From positions 83,390 to 147,389 of the forward strand of contig CAJXVC010000012.1 of NCBI GenBank assembly GCA_913060975.1: a DNA stretch of 64,000 nt, written 5' to 3'. Position numbers and translations under genes: made by a program. This document shows, piece by piece, positions 8,872 through 18,184 of the stretch. How positions within the stretch are numbered: position 1 is the stretch's first letter; every line of letters starts with the position of its first letter. The notes below the pieces were generated by a model. It was not told the origin of the DNA and made no database searches. It was given only the letters and a program-made list of their open reading frames with translations. The DNA comes from an uncultured Gammaproteobacteria bacterium. Lineage in GTDB: Bacteria > Pseudomonadota > Gammaproteobacteria > Pseudomonadales > Pseudohongiellaceae.

Positions 8872-9912
8872 ATGGAACCCACTTCGTTCAGTTATCAGAT
8901 TATCGCTCAGGGCTTTGTCGCCCTGCTTAATCTGGTCATGGTGTTCACACTCGGGATTAACTACCTGAGTTCTCGCAAGTCTTACTTGCGGTGGGCAACG
9001 GCGGCTGGGCTGCTGGAAGCATGTCGCCTGATTCCGAATATTTCTCTACTCTGGGCGCCACAATCAGCCTTGTTAATCATCGGCTCCATGGCGATACAGT
9101 ATCTGGCAACGCTGGTTTTACTGGCCGCTTTGCTGTGCTATCGCGCCAGAGCAGATCGCCGCTATTCTCTCTGGGCAGGGCTGTTCTTGCTCGTCGGCAT
9201 AGTGAACTTCGCCTTTTTTACTGCCAACGGTATTCCCACTAATACCTCTGTATGGCTGCTACATACGGCACCGCTGAGTATAGTTACGACACTCGTACTC
9301 TGGCATGCCTGGCGTATGACCGGACAGCTAGGCATTAGCAAGGCATTCTTGCTGACCACTATCGCATTTCTGTTATTACTGCGGTTGATAGTGCCATTCA
9401 CACAGGACGAAAATCTGTTCTTTTTGCTCTATTACATAGAAACGTTGACGTTTCCAATCGTACTGGCTGCGATCAATGTCTTTGCAGTGGAAATGGCAAA
9501 TCAGCAGATCAAGCAGTTACTGGATTCTCGTGAGCAGTCCGAGCAGGACTTGAAGTTTATAATCGACAATTCACCGGACGTGATTCTCATTGCCGACAAG
9601 ATCGGCTTGATCAAATCCTGGAACAAACCAGGAGAAACGCTTTTTGGCTACGCTGCCCAACAGGTCATTGACAAAATGCACATGGATGACCTGTTTGCTG
9701 ACAATCACTGGCAGCGCAAGGCGGACGAGTCCGAGGAATTTACGACCAGGATCGAGCACGTCAAGGGGGCCGTTGTCACGGTCGCCGTGCGCATGCGACC
9801 AGTGACACAAGAAAACAGTTCACACAGTATTTTCGTCATCAAGGCCCTCGGTCAAGAGCAATCCGATATCGCTTCAGAGCATGGCGGCGAGGCTGGCAGC
9901 CCGCAGGCCTGA
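8872..9912 (+). CDS. multi-pass membrane protein with C-terminal PAS domain
   Basis: About 346 residues from the ATG at 8872; the frame is open from a GTG at 8827 (361 residues) and neither start has a strong ribosome site. The N-terminal 210 residues contain about seven hydrophobic helices, for example 'IIGSMAIQYLATLVLLAALL' and 'AFLLTTIAFLLLLRLIVPF', like membrane sensor modules. After a short coiled segment ('QQIKQLLDSREQSEQDL') comes a PAS domain ('FIIDNSPDVILIADKIGLIK', 'LFGYAAQQVID'). No kinase, GGDEF or EAL output domain follows, so it is either a stand-alone sensor signalling through a partner or a shortened relative of membrane-PAS kinases. The chemoreceptor gene downstream is in the same orientation. 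Confidence 0.72.
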   Translation: MEPTSFSYQIIAQGFVALLNLVMVFTLGINYLSSRKSYLRWATAAGLLEACRLIPNISLLWAPQSALLIIGSMAIQYLATLVLLAALLCYRARADRRYSLWAGLFLLVGIVNFAFFTANGIPTNTSVWLLHTAPLSIVTTLVLWHAWRMTGQLGISKAFLLTTIAFLLLLRLIVPFTQDENLFFLLYYIETLTFPIVLAAINVFAVEMANQQIKQLLDSREQSEQDLKFIIDNSPDVILIADKIGLIKSWNKPGETLFGYAAQQVIDKMHMDDLFADNHWQRKADESEEFTTRIEHVKGAVVTVAVRMRPVTQENSSHSIFVIKALGQEQSDIASEHGGEAGSPQA

Positions 9913-10153
9913 GCGTACCGCGAAACCAGCCACAGCTGCACATGTGGAATGTGTGGTCTTTATAGAACCAGGACCGAGGCTTTTTCGAACTCTCAGTCAA
10001 TAAACACATCCCTCCTGCAACTTTCTCTAAAGCTCAGCCTCCGCCACGTCGTAGTGAACTTCAAGCACATTAAACCGCTTAGCCATCCTCACGGTTTTTA
10101 TCCGCCGATAGAAACTTGCCAAACCAAATCGCGCATGTAGAAGGGTTTTCAGC

Positions 10154-12355
10154 ATGGGTATTTTTAATAGCCGCATAGACAAACACAACGCTACAGAAAT
10201 AGGCTTCACCAAACGAATTGACGAACTTACTGACCTGCGCGGCCAGGTCGCAGGCATTCGCGCTTCACAAGCGGTGATCCAGTTCAATACCGATGGCACC
10301 ATCGTCGAAGCCAACGAACACTTTCTAAAAGCCACTGGATACTCCCTTGCCGAGATTCAAGGCAAACATCACAGCATCTTTGTGGACCCAGATTACCGGG
10401 CTTCAGATACCTATAAAGAGTTTTGGCAGCGTCTGGCTGCTGGTGAATGTCAATCTGGTGAATTCAAGCGCTTCACTAAAGACCACAGACAAATCTGGAT
10501 TTCGGCTTACTACACGCCGATTCTCGACAAGCACGGCCGTACAGTAAAGATCGTCAAATACGCCACAGACATAACCGCACAGAAATTGGAACACGCTGAA
10601 TACAGTTCTCAGATCGCGAGCATTAACCGCTCACGCGCAGTGATTCATTTGAAACCCGATGGCACGATCATTGAAGCGAACGATCTGTTCCTGCAAACCA
10701 TGGGTTATGAATTAAACGAGATTCGCGGCAACTCGCACAGCATGTTTGTCACCGAAGAATATCGCAAATCTGCCGATTACCACTTATTCTGGAATGCACT
10801 GCGTCGCGGCGAAGCGCAGATTGGCACTTTTAAACGCATCAACAAAGCTGGCAAGGAAGTTTGGATTACCGCTTCCTATACTCCGGTCACGGATGATGAA
10901 GGCAAAGTAATCAAGGTAATTAAATACGCCAGTGACATTACTGAAGAACAACTCAAGCGAGCAGACTTCGAAGGCCAGATTAAAGGCATTCATCAATCCC
11001 AGGCCGTAATTGAGTTCAAGGTTGATGGCACCATCATTGATGCCAATGATAATTTTCTGGCTGCCGTGGGCTATGGCAGAAGCGAGATCATCGGCAAGCA
11101 TCACCGGCTTTTTGTCGACTCCAGTTTTGTCAATTCCGCTGAGTATCGTAACTTTTGGGAAGAACTGGCAGCCGGTAGAGCCAACAGCGGTGAATTCCAG
11201 CGCTTCGGTAAACACGGCAGAGAAATCTGGATCCAGGCTACCTACACACCTATACGCGATGCCGATGGCAAAGTGTTCAAGGTAGTGAAATATGCCTCCG
11301 ACATTACTGAGCAAAAGCATACAATTTTGGAAATTTCACGTCTCATCGAAAAAGTCAAAGATGGTGACTTGAACGAGCGAGCAGATACTACCGATGCCCA
11401 TGGTGACAATAAGCTCATGCGCGAAAATATCAACGCCATGCTCGACGCTATTGTTGCGCCAGTCAACGACGTTGCCCGGGTAATGAAAGCGATTGCAGAA
11501 AAGGACCTTACCGCGAGAATTACCGGAAACTATCACGGCGTGATGGAAGAATTGAAGAATGACGTCAACACCGCGGTAGCGCAATTATGCGACTCGCTAA
11601 CATTCGCCAAAGATTCAGCTAATACTGTTCAACGTGAATCACTGGAAATTTCCGACGGCAATTCCGAGTTGGCTGCGCGTACCGAGCAACAAGCAGCGAG
11701 TCTCGAAGAGACTGCAGCCACGATGGACGAAATGACCAGCACGGTAGAGCAGAATGCGCACAACTCGAAGCAAGCCAATGCGTTGGCGCAGAGTGCTCGC
11801 GAAGTTGCCGAGAATGGTGGTCATATTGTCAAGGATGCCATTATCGCAATGCGCGATATCACAGAATCCAGCTCGAGAATGTCCGACATCGTCAATGTTA
11901 TTGACGAGATTGCTTTTCAGACAAACTTGTTGGCCTTGAATGCATCAGTTGAGGCAGCACGTGCTGGCGATAAAGGGCGCGGTTTCGCGGTAGTCGCTGA
12001 TGAAGTACGCGAACTGGCCGGCCGCAGCGCGGTGTCAGCAAAAGAGATCAAATCGCTGATTGAAGAGAGTGCGGTTCGCGTCAAAGAAGGGTCGAGCCTC
12101 GTCGATCGGTCTGGCGACACACTGGATGAAATTGTCCTTTCTGTAAAGAAAGTCAGTGATATAGTCTCCGAAATTATGGCAGCAACCGAGGAGCAGAATA
12201 CCGGTATCGCCAGCGTCAATAACTCAGTCCAGGAAATGGACGCGATGACTCAACAAAACTCTTCCATGGTGGAGCAGGCTGCCGCCAACAGCAAGAACCT
12301 TAGTGACCAAGCTGCTCGACTGAGTGAAATAATCACTGAATTTCGTATGCAGTAG
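10154..12355 (+). CDS. soluble methyl-accepting chemotaxis protein with three tandem PAS domains
   Basis: A 733-residue chemoreceptor without membrane helices. Three PAS/PAC domains repeat with a period of 122 residues (about 29-150, 151-272, 273-394); each carries a 'DGTI.(E/D)AN..FL' motif, an 'F.R(F/I).K' strand and 'VKYA(T/S)DIT'. A HAMP-like stretch (about 395-470) precedes the signalling domain, whose hairpin tip reads '[20 protein letters not shown]' and '[17 protein letters not shown]'. It should sense an intracellular cue and control CheA. There is no C-terminal CheR/CheB-binding pentapeptide; it ends 'TEFRMQ'. GAAGGG lies eight bases before the ATG. A GCCGATAG sequence at 10104-10111 resembles a flagellar sigma-28 -10 element, but no matching -35 is visible. 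BdlA of Pseudomonas has a related PAS-PAS-MCP layout. Confidence 0.93.
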   Translation: MGIFNSRIDKHNATEIGFTKRIDELTDLRGQVAGIRASQAVIQFNTDGTIVEANEHFLKATGYSLAEIQGKHHSIFVDPDYRASDTYKEFWQRLAAGECQSGEFKRFTKDHRQIWISAYYTPILDKHGRTVKIVKYATDITAQKLEHAEYSSQIASINRSRAVIHLKPDGTIIEANDLFLQTMGYELNEIRGNSHSMFVTEEYRKSADYHLFWNALRRGEAQIGTFKRINKAGKEVWITASYTPVTDDEGKVIKVIKYASDITEEQLKRADFEGQIKGIHQSQAVIEFKVDGTIIDANDNFLAAVGYGRSEIIGKHHRLFVDSSFVNSAEYRNFWEELAAGRANSGEFQRFGKHGREIWIQATYTPIRDADGKVFKVVKYASDITEQKHTILEISRLIEKVKDGDLNERADTTDAHGDNKLMRENINAMLDAIVAPVNDVARVMKAIAEKDLTARITGNYHGVMEELKNDVNTAVAQLCDSLTFAKDSANTVQRESLEISDGNSELAARTEQQAASLEETAATMDEMTSTVEQNAHNSKQANALAQSAREVAENGGHIVKDAIIAMRDITESSSRMSDIVNVIDEIAFQTNLLALNASVEAARAGDKGRGFAVVADEVRELAGRSAVSAKEIKSLIEESAVRVKEGSSLVDRSGDTLDEIVLSVKKVSDIVSEIMAATEEQNTGIASVNNSVQEMDAMTQQNSSMVEQAAANSKNLSDQAARLSEIITEFRMQ

Positions 12356-12376
12356 CGTGGATCCTGTCAGCACATC

Positions 12377-12412
12377 AAAAAGACTGTCAGCCGAAACGGC
12401 TGGCAGTCTTTT
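12377..12412. terminator. bidirectional hairpin terminator
   Basis: Twelve-base arms (12382-12393 and 12397-12408) with one internal mismatch enclose a three-base AAA loop. Five A precede the stem and four T follow, so it can terminate both the chemoreceptor transcript and the convergent amidohydrolase transcript. Confidence 0.88.
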
Positions 12413-12429
12413 CACTACTTCATGATTGG

Positions 12430-14088
12430 CTACTGGGCAGCCGAATAAGCCGGCCCATAGAGCACTTGTCCGGGACGCGCGCCAGTATGAATACCCTGAT
12501 CGATGACCAGCTCGCCATTGACTACCACATAAGGGACACCATCAGCATAGGACTTCGGGAATTCGAAGCTATTGGTATCAGTCACGGTATCGGGGTCGAA
12601 CAGAACAATATCTGCTGCGTAACCTGGCACCAACAATCCGCGATCCCGGAGGCCCAGTATCTGAGCTGGTAGCGATGTCATCTTGCGCACCGCTTCTTCC
12701 AATGTGAGCACGCCCGCTTCACGAACATATAAACCCAGTACTCTTGCATTGCTGCCATAGCTTCGCGGATGTGGGACCCCCGGCGCATCCAGATCTATAG
12801 CACCACCATCGCTGGCTATCGATACCCAGGGTTGACGCATTACCAGACGCACATTCTCTTCCGACTGGTTGTGAAAAACACCCGAGATGCGGCCGTCCTC
12901 GGCACCCATCAATGTAATGATCGTATCAGCGGGATCGTCGTCGCCCCGACGCGCGGCAATTTCAGACAATCGCATCCCTTCGTAAGCTTTGACTTCCGGC
13001 GTGTTAGCGCGGGCCATGGCGATGCCCTCCCACCAGCCATGCTCTTGAGACCAGGCGATAAATTCCGGATCACTCTTGATGCGCTCTCTTAATGAGTCGT
13101 CGCGCAGCATTTCACCGAAGCGATCTGGACCCTCTTCGCGCAACCACAACGGGAAATTGGCACTCCAGCCGTGTGCCATAGCGGTATACGGGTATTGATT
13201 CGCGGTGATATCCATTCCGGCTTCTCGGGCTTGTTGAATCTGTTCAACAAAGCCCGGCAGTTCATCCCACAACTGTTGACCGCGAATTTTCAAGTGCAAA
13301 ATATGCACGGGTAAACTTGCCTCTTCAGCTACACGAAAGGCGAAATCCATTTCCTTTTGCTGCTCATAGCCTTCGCTACCAATATGGCTGAAGTACACAG
13401 TATTGTGCTCGGCTGTGAGCTTGGCCAGCTCAATGACCTCGTCAGGTTGCGCTGGACCACCACTTTCAAATCGTGTAACCAGTCCCCAGGCGCCTTCTTG
13501 CAAGGAACGGGTGAGGAGCGACTTCATTTCTGCTAGTTGTTCTGGGCTTGCCGGGCCCGGATCGTAACCCATCACTACCCGTCGAATCTGACCTTCCGAG
13601 ACATTGGAAATAATATTCATGGAAATACCTTGTTCTTCGAGGAGCCCAAAATATTCAGTAAAGGTCGTCCAATTGTGGCCAGCAGGTACGTCTGGATCGA
13701 TGGGCAATCCATCGCGCGGCGCTTCACTGCTGCTTTCGCCCATCACGTCGATAGTGACACCCTGTCGAATCTTGCTTTGCGCCAATGGGTTGCCCAGTAG
13801 TTGGGTGTGTGTATGCAAATCGATAAAACCGGGAGAGACAACCAGACCTGTTGCATCAATTTCCCGCGCAGCCTCAGCGTTATCTAGCTGCCCAATTGCT
13901 GCAATTCTCCCATCAGTGACCGCCACATCGGCGTACACCCAGGGATTACCTGCACCATCGACAACACGGCCGTTGCGAATGAGTAGATCATATTGCTGCG
14001 CTGCCGTTGGTAGCGTCACCAGTGCCAGAAACCCCAACACTACAGGTTTACATACGTTGTTTATCATTGTGCTAATTTCACGAACCAT
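12430..14088 (-). CDS. exported N-acyl-D-amino-acid deacylase family amidohydrolase
   Basis: A 552-residue member of the D-aminoacylase branch of the amidohydrolase superfamily, which hydrolyses N-acyl-D-amino acids or related amides at a zinc site. Visible are the N-terminal 'LLIRNGRVVDGAGNPW', the metal motif 'SPGFIDLHTHTQ', 'HILHLKIRG' with a further His/Lys, and 'SIASDGGAIDLDAPG' with a likely catalytic Asp. The C-terminal 'GYAADIVLFDPDTV' closes the composite domain. A signal peptide lies near the N-terminus (ending about 'TLPTAAQQ'), so it acts in the periplasm. The ATG at 14088 has AGGAG five bases upstream; an ATG 18 bases further upstream has none. It sits downstream of a TonB receptor of the same strand, which may import its substrate. 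Confidence 0.88.
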   Translation of the reverse strand: MVREISTMINNVCKPVVLGFLALVTLPTAAQQYDLLIRNGRVVDGAGNPWVYADVAVTDGRIAAIGQLDNAEAAREIDATGLVVSPGFIDLHTHTQLLGNPLAQSKIRQGVTIDVMGESSSEAPRDGLPIDPDVPAGHNWTTFTEYFGLLEEQGISMNIISNVSEGQIRRVVMGYDPGPASPEQLAEMKSLLTRSLQEGAWGLVTRFESGGPAQPDEVIELAKLTAEHNTVYFSHIGSEGYEQQKEMDFAFRVAEEASLPVHILHLKIRGQQLWDELPGFVEQIQQAREAGMDITANQYPYTAMAHGWSANFPLWLREEGPDRFGEMLRDDSLRERIKSDPEFIAWSQEHGWWEGIAMARANTPEVKAYEGMRLSEIAARRGDDDPADTIITLMGAEDGRISGVFHNQSEENVRLVMRQPWVSIASDGGAIDLDAPGVPHPRSYGSNARVLGLYVREAGVLTLEEAVRKMTSLPAQILGLRDRGLLVPGYAADIVLFDPDTVTDTNSFEFPKSYADGVPYVVVNGELVIDQGIHTGARPGQVLYGPAYSAAQ

Positions 14089-14221
14089 AACTACTCCTGT
14101 GATCAATTATCCGGGTAAAAAAAGAACAAAGTGGCTGTCTTTAACATTACTGCTGTGATCTGTTGTTAAATCTTCTATGTAAATCTTCTGCATAAATCGC
14201 TCCAATCTCGCCAGATAAGAA

Positions 14222-14255
14222 AAAGGCGTAGCAACACAAAGATTGCTACGCCTTT
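14222..14255 (-). terminator. terminator of the TonB receptor transcript
   Basis: Perfect 13-base arms (14222-14234 and 14243-14255) with an eight-base loop. Read leftward, the stem is followed by five T. It lies 55 bases after the stop codon of the receptor gene. Confidence 0.88.
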
Positions 14256-14310
14256 CCCAACACCCAAAACAAGCTACTGTTTCAGGTGACCCACAGCCAC
14301 TGCTTGGTAA

Positions 14311-17133
14311 TCAGAACTCATAGCGCATGCCGAGTCTGAAGTTACGCCCATAGATATCCATCAAACCGCGGTTTACATTGAAGTATGCCGCACGGTTTTC
14401 TGAACCCTGGTTAGCTGGAAAGCCGACAAGAACCGGATCGGTATCAAACATGTTCTTCACCGACAAGAACACTTGAGCCTCACCAGTACCACCGGTCTGA
14501 AAAGTCTTTGCCGCATACAGGTCAAAGAAGAATTCACCATCAACAGTATTGTCGTTGATTGTGTAGTTAGGTGCCGTAGACACCGGACAGTTGCTTGCAC
14601 ATTCGATGTAACGATTGTCAATCACACCATCACTGTGACCGCGGCCGGTCAGATTGAACGTCCAGGTATCCAGCGAATAGCGTGCTGTCATACGGTGAAC
14701 CCAATCTGGCGTGCTACTGGTATTCTCACCAGCACGGTTACGCTGTGTCACACCGTCGTCCGCCGTATTCTGGACGTAATGTGTACCCATGTAGCGTAGT
14801 GAGACGTCACCTGGCGCACCAGAAAAGAAATCGCCAAGCGCGAAGCTGTAACTTGCTTCGACGTCATAGCCTTCAGAAATCAGGCTATCGAGGTTTTCGT
14901 ATTCCAGATCGATGAACTGCAATACACCATTACCGTCGTAGCGCAGGTTGTCACAGTAGCGGTTTACACCAAAGATCAAACAAGCATCCGCCACATCCTG
15001 AGCACCGATGAAGCCAATCTCACCAGTCACTTCTACATCGTAATAGTCAACAGACAGAGCAAGGCCCGGCACGAAACTTGGCTGGAATACGACACCAAGA
15101 CCAGTACCATCTGCTGTCTCTGGGCCAACTGTCGGAGTACCTTGCAAGTTCTGTACGAAAGGAGTCGATACACCGTTAATGGAAACAGCATTGGTTCGGG
15201 CTGTACCTGCATCAAACAATTCGGACAGGTTTGGCGCACGAATATCCTGCGACTCGGTTAAACGGAAAGTGATGTCTTGAATAGGCTGCCATACAAGACC
15301 AGCCTTCCAGGTTTTTACACCTCCGGAAGTACTGTAGTCGGTGTATCGGCCAGCAGCATTGAACTCCAGACCCGCTAGTAAAGGTACAGCCGTTTCGACA
15401 TAGTATTCCTGTACATCATAGTTACCGGCAGTCACTTTGTAATTACCGTATTTCCAGCCGCTAACGTATTTCGGGTCAACAAAACCGGTGATTTCTTCTT
15501 CACGGTATTCACCACCAAACGCCAAGCCGATTGGGCCAGCCCAACCTTCGATGCCATCAACAGAGAAATTCACAGCGATTACATCCTGACGTAAATCCTG
15601 CTCTCGGCGAGGTTGACCTAACACATAGTCCAGGCCTTCCTGACTGGAAACACCCGTACCAAAGCGATTGATCGGCACACAGTCGCTACCTGGATAGCTC
15701 AGCGCGACACGACAAACAATTTCGCCAGTTGCAGGATCAACAACAGCATCAGTAGCATCTGCCAAGGCACTGAAGCTGAATGTTGGCTGCTGGTGTTCAT
15801 CGGTTGCAGTCTGGCCAACCTGATAGTAAGCGTCAAAGCCAATACCATAGCCTGCCATATCGAATGCGCCTTCCATCCCTACGACAAAGCGTGTGGTTTC
15901 GCGGATGTTATTTGACCCGGAAGCTGGCATATCCGCATTGGATGTACTCATGTTGAAGGAGTCGATACCTTCGGCTTGCATGCGGGACACTATTTCTGCT
16001 GGAAGAAAGGCATTGTCGATGTGGATAGTACGATTGCGATCGGTCGGGTTAATGTAGTGGCTATAACCTTCGAATCCGGCGTAGGAACCTTGCGCGAAAA
16101 TCTCCAGATCAGGGGACAGCTCCCAGCTTGCGCGTGAGAAAACACTCTTGCGCTGTACGTCAGAGCGCAAGGAGTTTGTACCAAGCTCACCAGAAGTTGA
16201 GTAGCGCCAGTCGCCACCGACCATCCACTGCCCGGAAGTTTCACCATAGTCCAGCGTGCCAATTTCGCCACCCGGGCCAAAGAATGTGCCCTGCAGAGGG
16301 CCTGAAACGATCAGGCCACCAGGTGTGTAATTGGAGATACCGATATTGTCACGGACGAGAAAGTGCGGCGCACCAGCTGATTTATCCGGATTGATTATGC
16401 CAACGTAACCTGTAGTGGCCCAGTCTGGAGCAGTATAGTGTTTGCCATCTTGATCATAGTATTCGCCACTGAAAATAATGTGGCCTTGACCGCCGGCAAA
16501 CGATGTACCGGCTGTGACAACATATTTCTCATCACCTACGTCATAAGTAGGTATGTTGCCGGTTTCGATCGAAGTCTTGAAACCTTCGTAGTCTTTATCG
16601 AGAATGAAATTGACAACGCCGGCGATGGCATCTGAACCATAAGCTGAGGAAGCACCACCTGACACAACCTCGATACGCTCAACCAGCGACTGAGGAAAAG
16701 TATTGGTGTCGACCTGACCGGCGGCTGACGAGGCTACAGAGCGCTGGCCATCCAACAGTACCAGAGTACGACCCGTTCCTAGTCCACGCAGGTTAAGTGC
16801 AGCAATACCAGCACGACCAGAGCTCAATGAACCGGAAGAGGTAGAAGCAGTTGAGCTACCTTGAATAGAAGGCAGAGACATCGCAAATTCTGCGACGCTA
16901 CCTGGCGCCTCTGCATTAATGTCCTCACCACTGAGTACGGAAACCGGTGTGGGCATGTCGTAACCGTCTCGTGCAATGCGGGAACCGGTGATAACTATGG
17001 ATTCAATTTCCGAGGCATCATCTGCAGATGCAGCATCTTGTGCAAAAGAGGCCGTTGAGTATGAAAGAGCTGCCGTGATACTGGCAGCCAGAATAGCCCT
17101 GTGACTGTGCCGAAAGCGTGGCTTTGCTGGCAT
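14311..17133 (-). CDS. TonB-dependent outer-membrane receptor (940 aa)
   Basis: A large TonB-dependent transporter. The signal peptide ends near residue 31 ('TASFAQ'). A TonB-box-like segment 'IESIVITGSRI' is followed by the plug ('PTPVSVLSGEDINAEAPGSV', 'LNLRGLGTGRTLVLLDGQR', 'ERIEVVSGGASSAYGSDAIA'). The rest is a 22-strand-type barrel ending 'FRLGMRYEF'. The 'IVITGSRI...RTLVLLDG' form is typical of marine Proteobacteria receptors for organic substrates such as oligopeptides or glycans rather than siderophores. AGGAGG lies nine bases before the ATG. It has its own terminator and faces exported amidohydrolase and peptidase genes on both sides, so uptake of peptide-like material is the most reasonable inference. 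Confidence 0.93.
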   Translation of the reverse strand: MPAKPRFRHSHRAILAASITAALSYSTASFAQDAASADDASEIESIVITGSRIARDGYDMPTPVSVLSGEDINAEAPGSVAEFAMSLPSIQGSSTASTSSGSLSSGRAGIAALNLRGLGTGRTLVLLDGQRSVASSAAGQVDTNTFPQSLVERIEVVSGGASSAYGSDAIAGVVNFILDKDYEGFKTSIETGNIPTYDVGDEKYVVTAGTSFAGGQGHIIFSGEYYDQDGKHYTAPDWATTGYVGIINPDKSAGAPHFLVRDNIGISNYTPGGLIVSGPLQGTFFGPGGEIGTLDYGETSGQWMVGGDWRYSTSGELGTNSLRSDVQRKSVFSRASWELSPDLEIFAQGSYAGFEGYSHYINPTDRNRTIHIDNAFLPAEIVSRMQAEGIDSFNMSTSNADMPASGSNNIRETTRFVVGMEGAFDMAGYGIGFDAYYQVGQTATDEHQQPTFSFSALADATDAVVDPATGEIVCRVALSYPGSDCVPINRFGTGVSSQEGLDYVLGQPRREQDLRQDVIAVNFSVDGIEGWAGPIGLAFGGEYREEEITGFVDPKYVSGWKYGNYKVTAGNYDVQEYYVETAVPLLAGLEFNAAGRYTDYSTSGGVKTWKAGLVWQPIQDITFRLTESQDIRAPNLSELFDAGTARTNAVSINGVSTPFVQNLQGTPTVGPETADGTGLGVVFQPSFVPGLALSVDYYDVEVTGEIGFIGAQDVADACLIFGVNRYCDNLRYDGNGVLQFIDLEYENLDSLISEGYDVEASYSFALGDFFSGAPGDVSLRYMGTHYVQNTADDGVTQRNRAGENTSSTPDWVHRMTARYSLDTWTFNLTGRGHSDGVIDNRYIECASNCPVSTAPNYTINDNTVDGEFFFDLYAAKTFQTGGTGEAQVFLSVKNMFDTDPVLVGFPANQGSENRAAYFNVNRGLMDIYGRNFRLGMRYEF

Positions 17134-18184
17134 GTTGAGTTTCCTCCTGATGATAGTAATAAGTAAGCCTTCGAAGTGGGATTCCAGTATTTAAAGCTTC
17201 AGCTATCCAAGTAGATGCAGGTCTATTCAGACTTTTTGAAATACAGGTCTTCGAAAACTAGTCATTACACACAGAGCAGAAACTGTGCCAATTCGTATCT
17301 ACACACACATTCCTTTCTTATTAAAGTATCGCATGTCCCTTTTTATAAGACTTAAATAACAGTATAAAAAGTATCTTTTGGGTCTCTCAATCATCCGGAA
17401 ACCCTTATATTTACAGCTATAAGCAAATTCCAGACAGTTTTGTTATTTCCAATTGGCTATTTAGAATAATTTATATACTTTTAGGTTAATTAATTTTTTA
17501 ATCAGACCGTATATAAAGAAACTACCCTGAATTTATCAAAAATGCTGACGCCTCGTAATTGAGCATATCGTCTATGCGCGCGCATTTTTGGTTCTGACCA
17601 TTTTCTTTCGACATTTTCATATTGTGCTCTTCTACTGCGCGTAACCAGTTCCTCACACTCGCCCTGAATGCGAAATACCTTATCCCACGCCCCAAAATGA
17701 GACCAATGCACTTCGTAGGATTTTTGACGGTTCCGCACCAAGTTAAAACTTTTGTTCAGTTTCGGCGCAAATTGCGGCGGCCTTACGCCCTCATTTGGTA
17801 ACACAGTACACTTGATCACTGATTAGGTGCCATATGTCATCCATATTCTGATCATAATCTTGCACGGCAGAATTCCCTGATCACTTTTCGACCACACCCC
17901 CACGAAAAATGTAGATCCTCCAGAATAACTTGCGTAACACAATCAGTAGCGCGTTTTTTAAAACCAATCATTTCAGCAACTTAAGACGCAAAGCACTAAA
18001 ACAAGGCGAGAATAGCGTTTAACCGAGGTTTAAAATGAGTTTTTACGCGGATTCACGCAGATTTCAATCTGGTACGTTTCATGCACTCCTTCCCGTGCAC
18101 GCAGGTCATTGGCTATCGACCACTTTCAATTTCTCTGCATTGATTATCGAACGAAGGCAACGAACTTTTGCATAGGAGCGAATC
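17134..18184. other. AT-rich intergenic region between the TonB receptor and the first M20 lipoprotein
   Basis: About 1,050 bases. The part next to the receptor (17150-17520) is clearly AT-richer than the surroundings and presumably holds its promoter and regulatory sites. One frame at 17502-17819 on the minus strand is open for 105 codons from a GTG, but it lacks a ribosome site, is rich in Arg, Lys and Trp, and resembles no family I know, so I do not call it a gene. The last 200 bases should carry the M20 promoter. No repeat or RNA gene is recognised. Confidence 0.45.

Noticed and set aside
10104..10111. Sigma-28 promoter for the chemoreceptor gene
   Set aside because: A good -10 match (GCCGATAG) has no -35 element at the required spacing, so I mention it only in the gene entry.
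17502..17819. 105-codon minus-strand frame starting with GTG
   Set aside because: No ribosome site, skewed Arg/Lys/Trp-rich composition, no recognisable domain, and it lies in an AT-rich gap; chance is the simpler reading.
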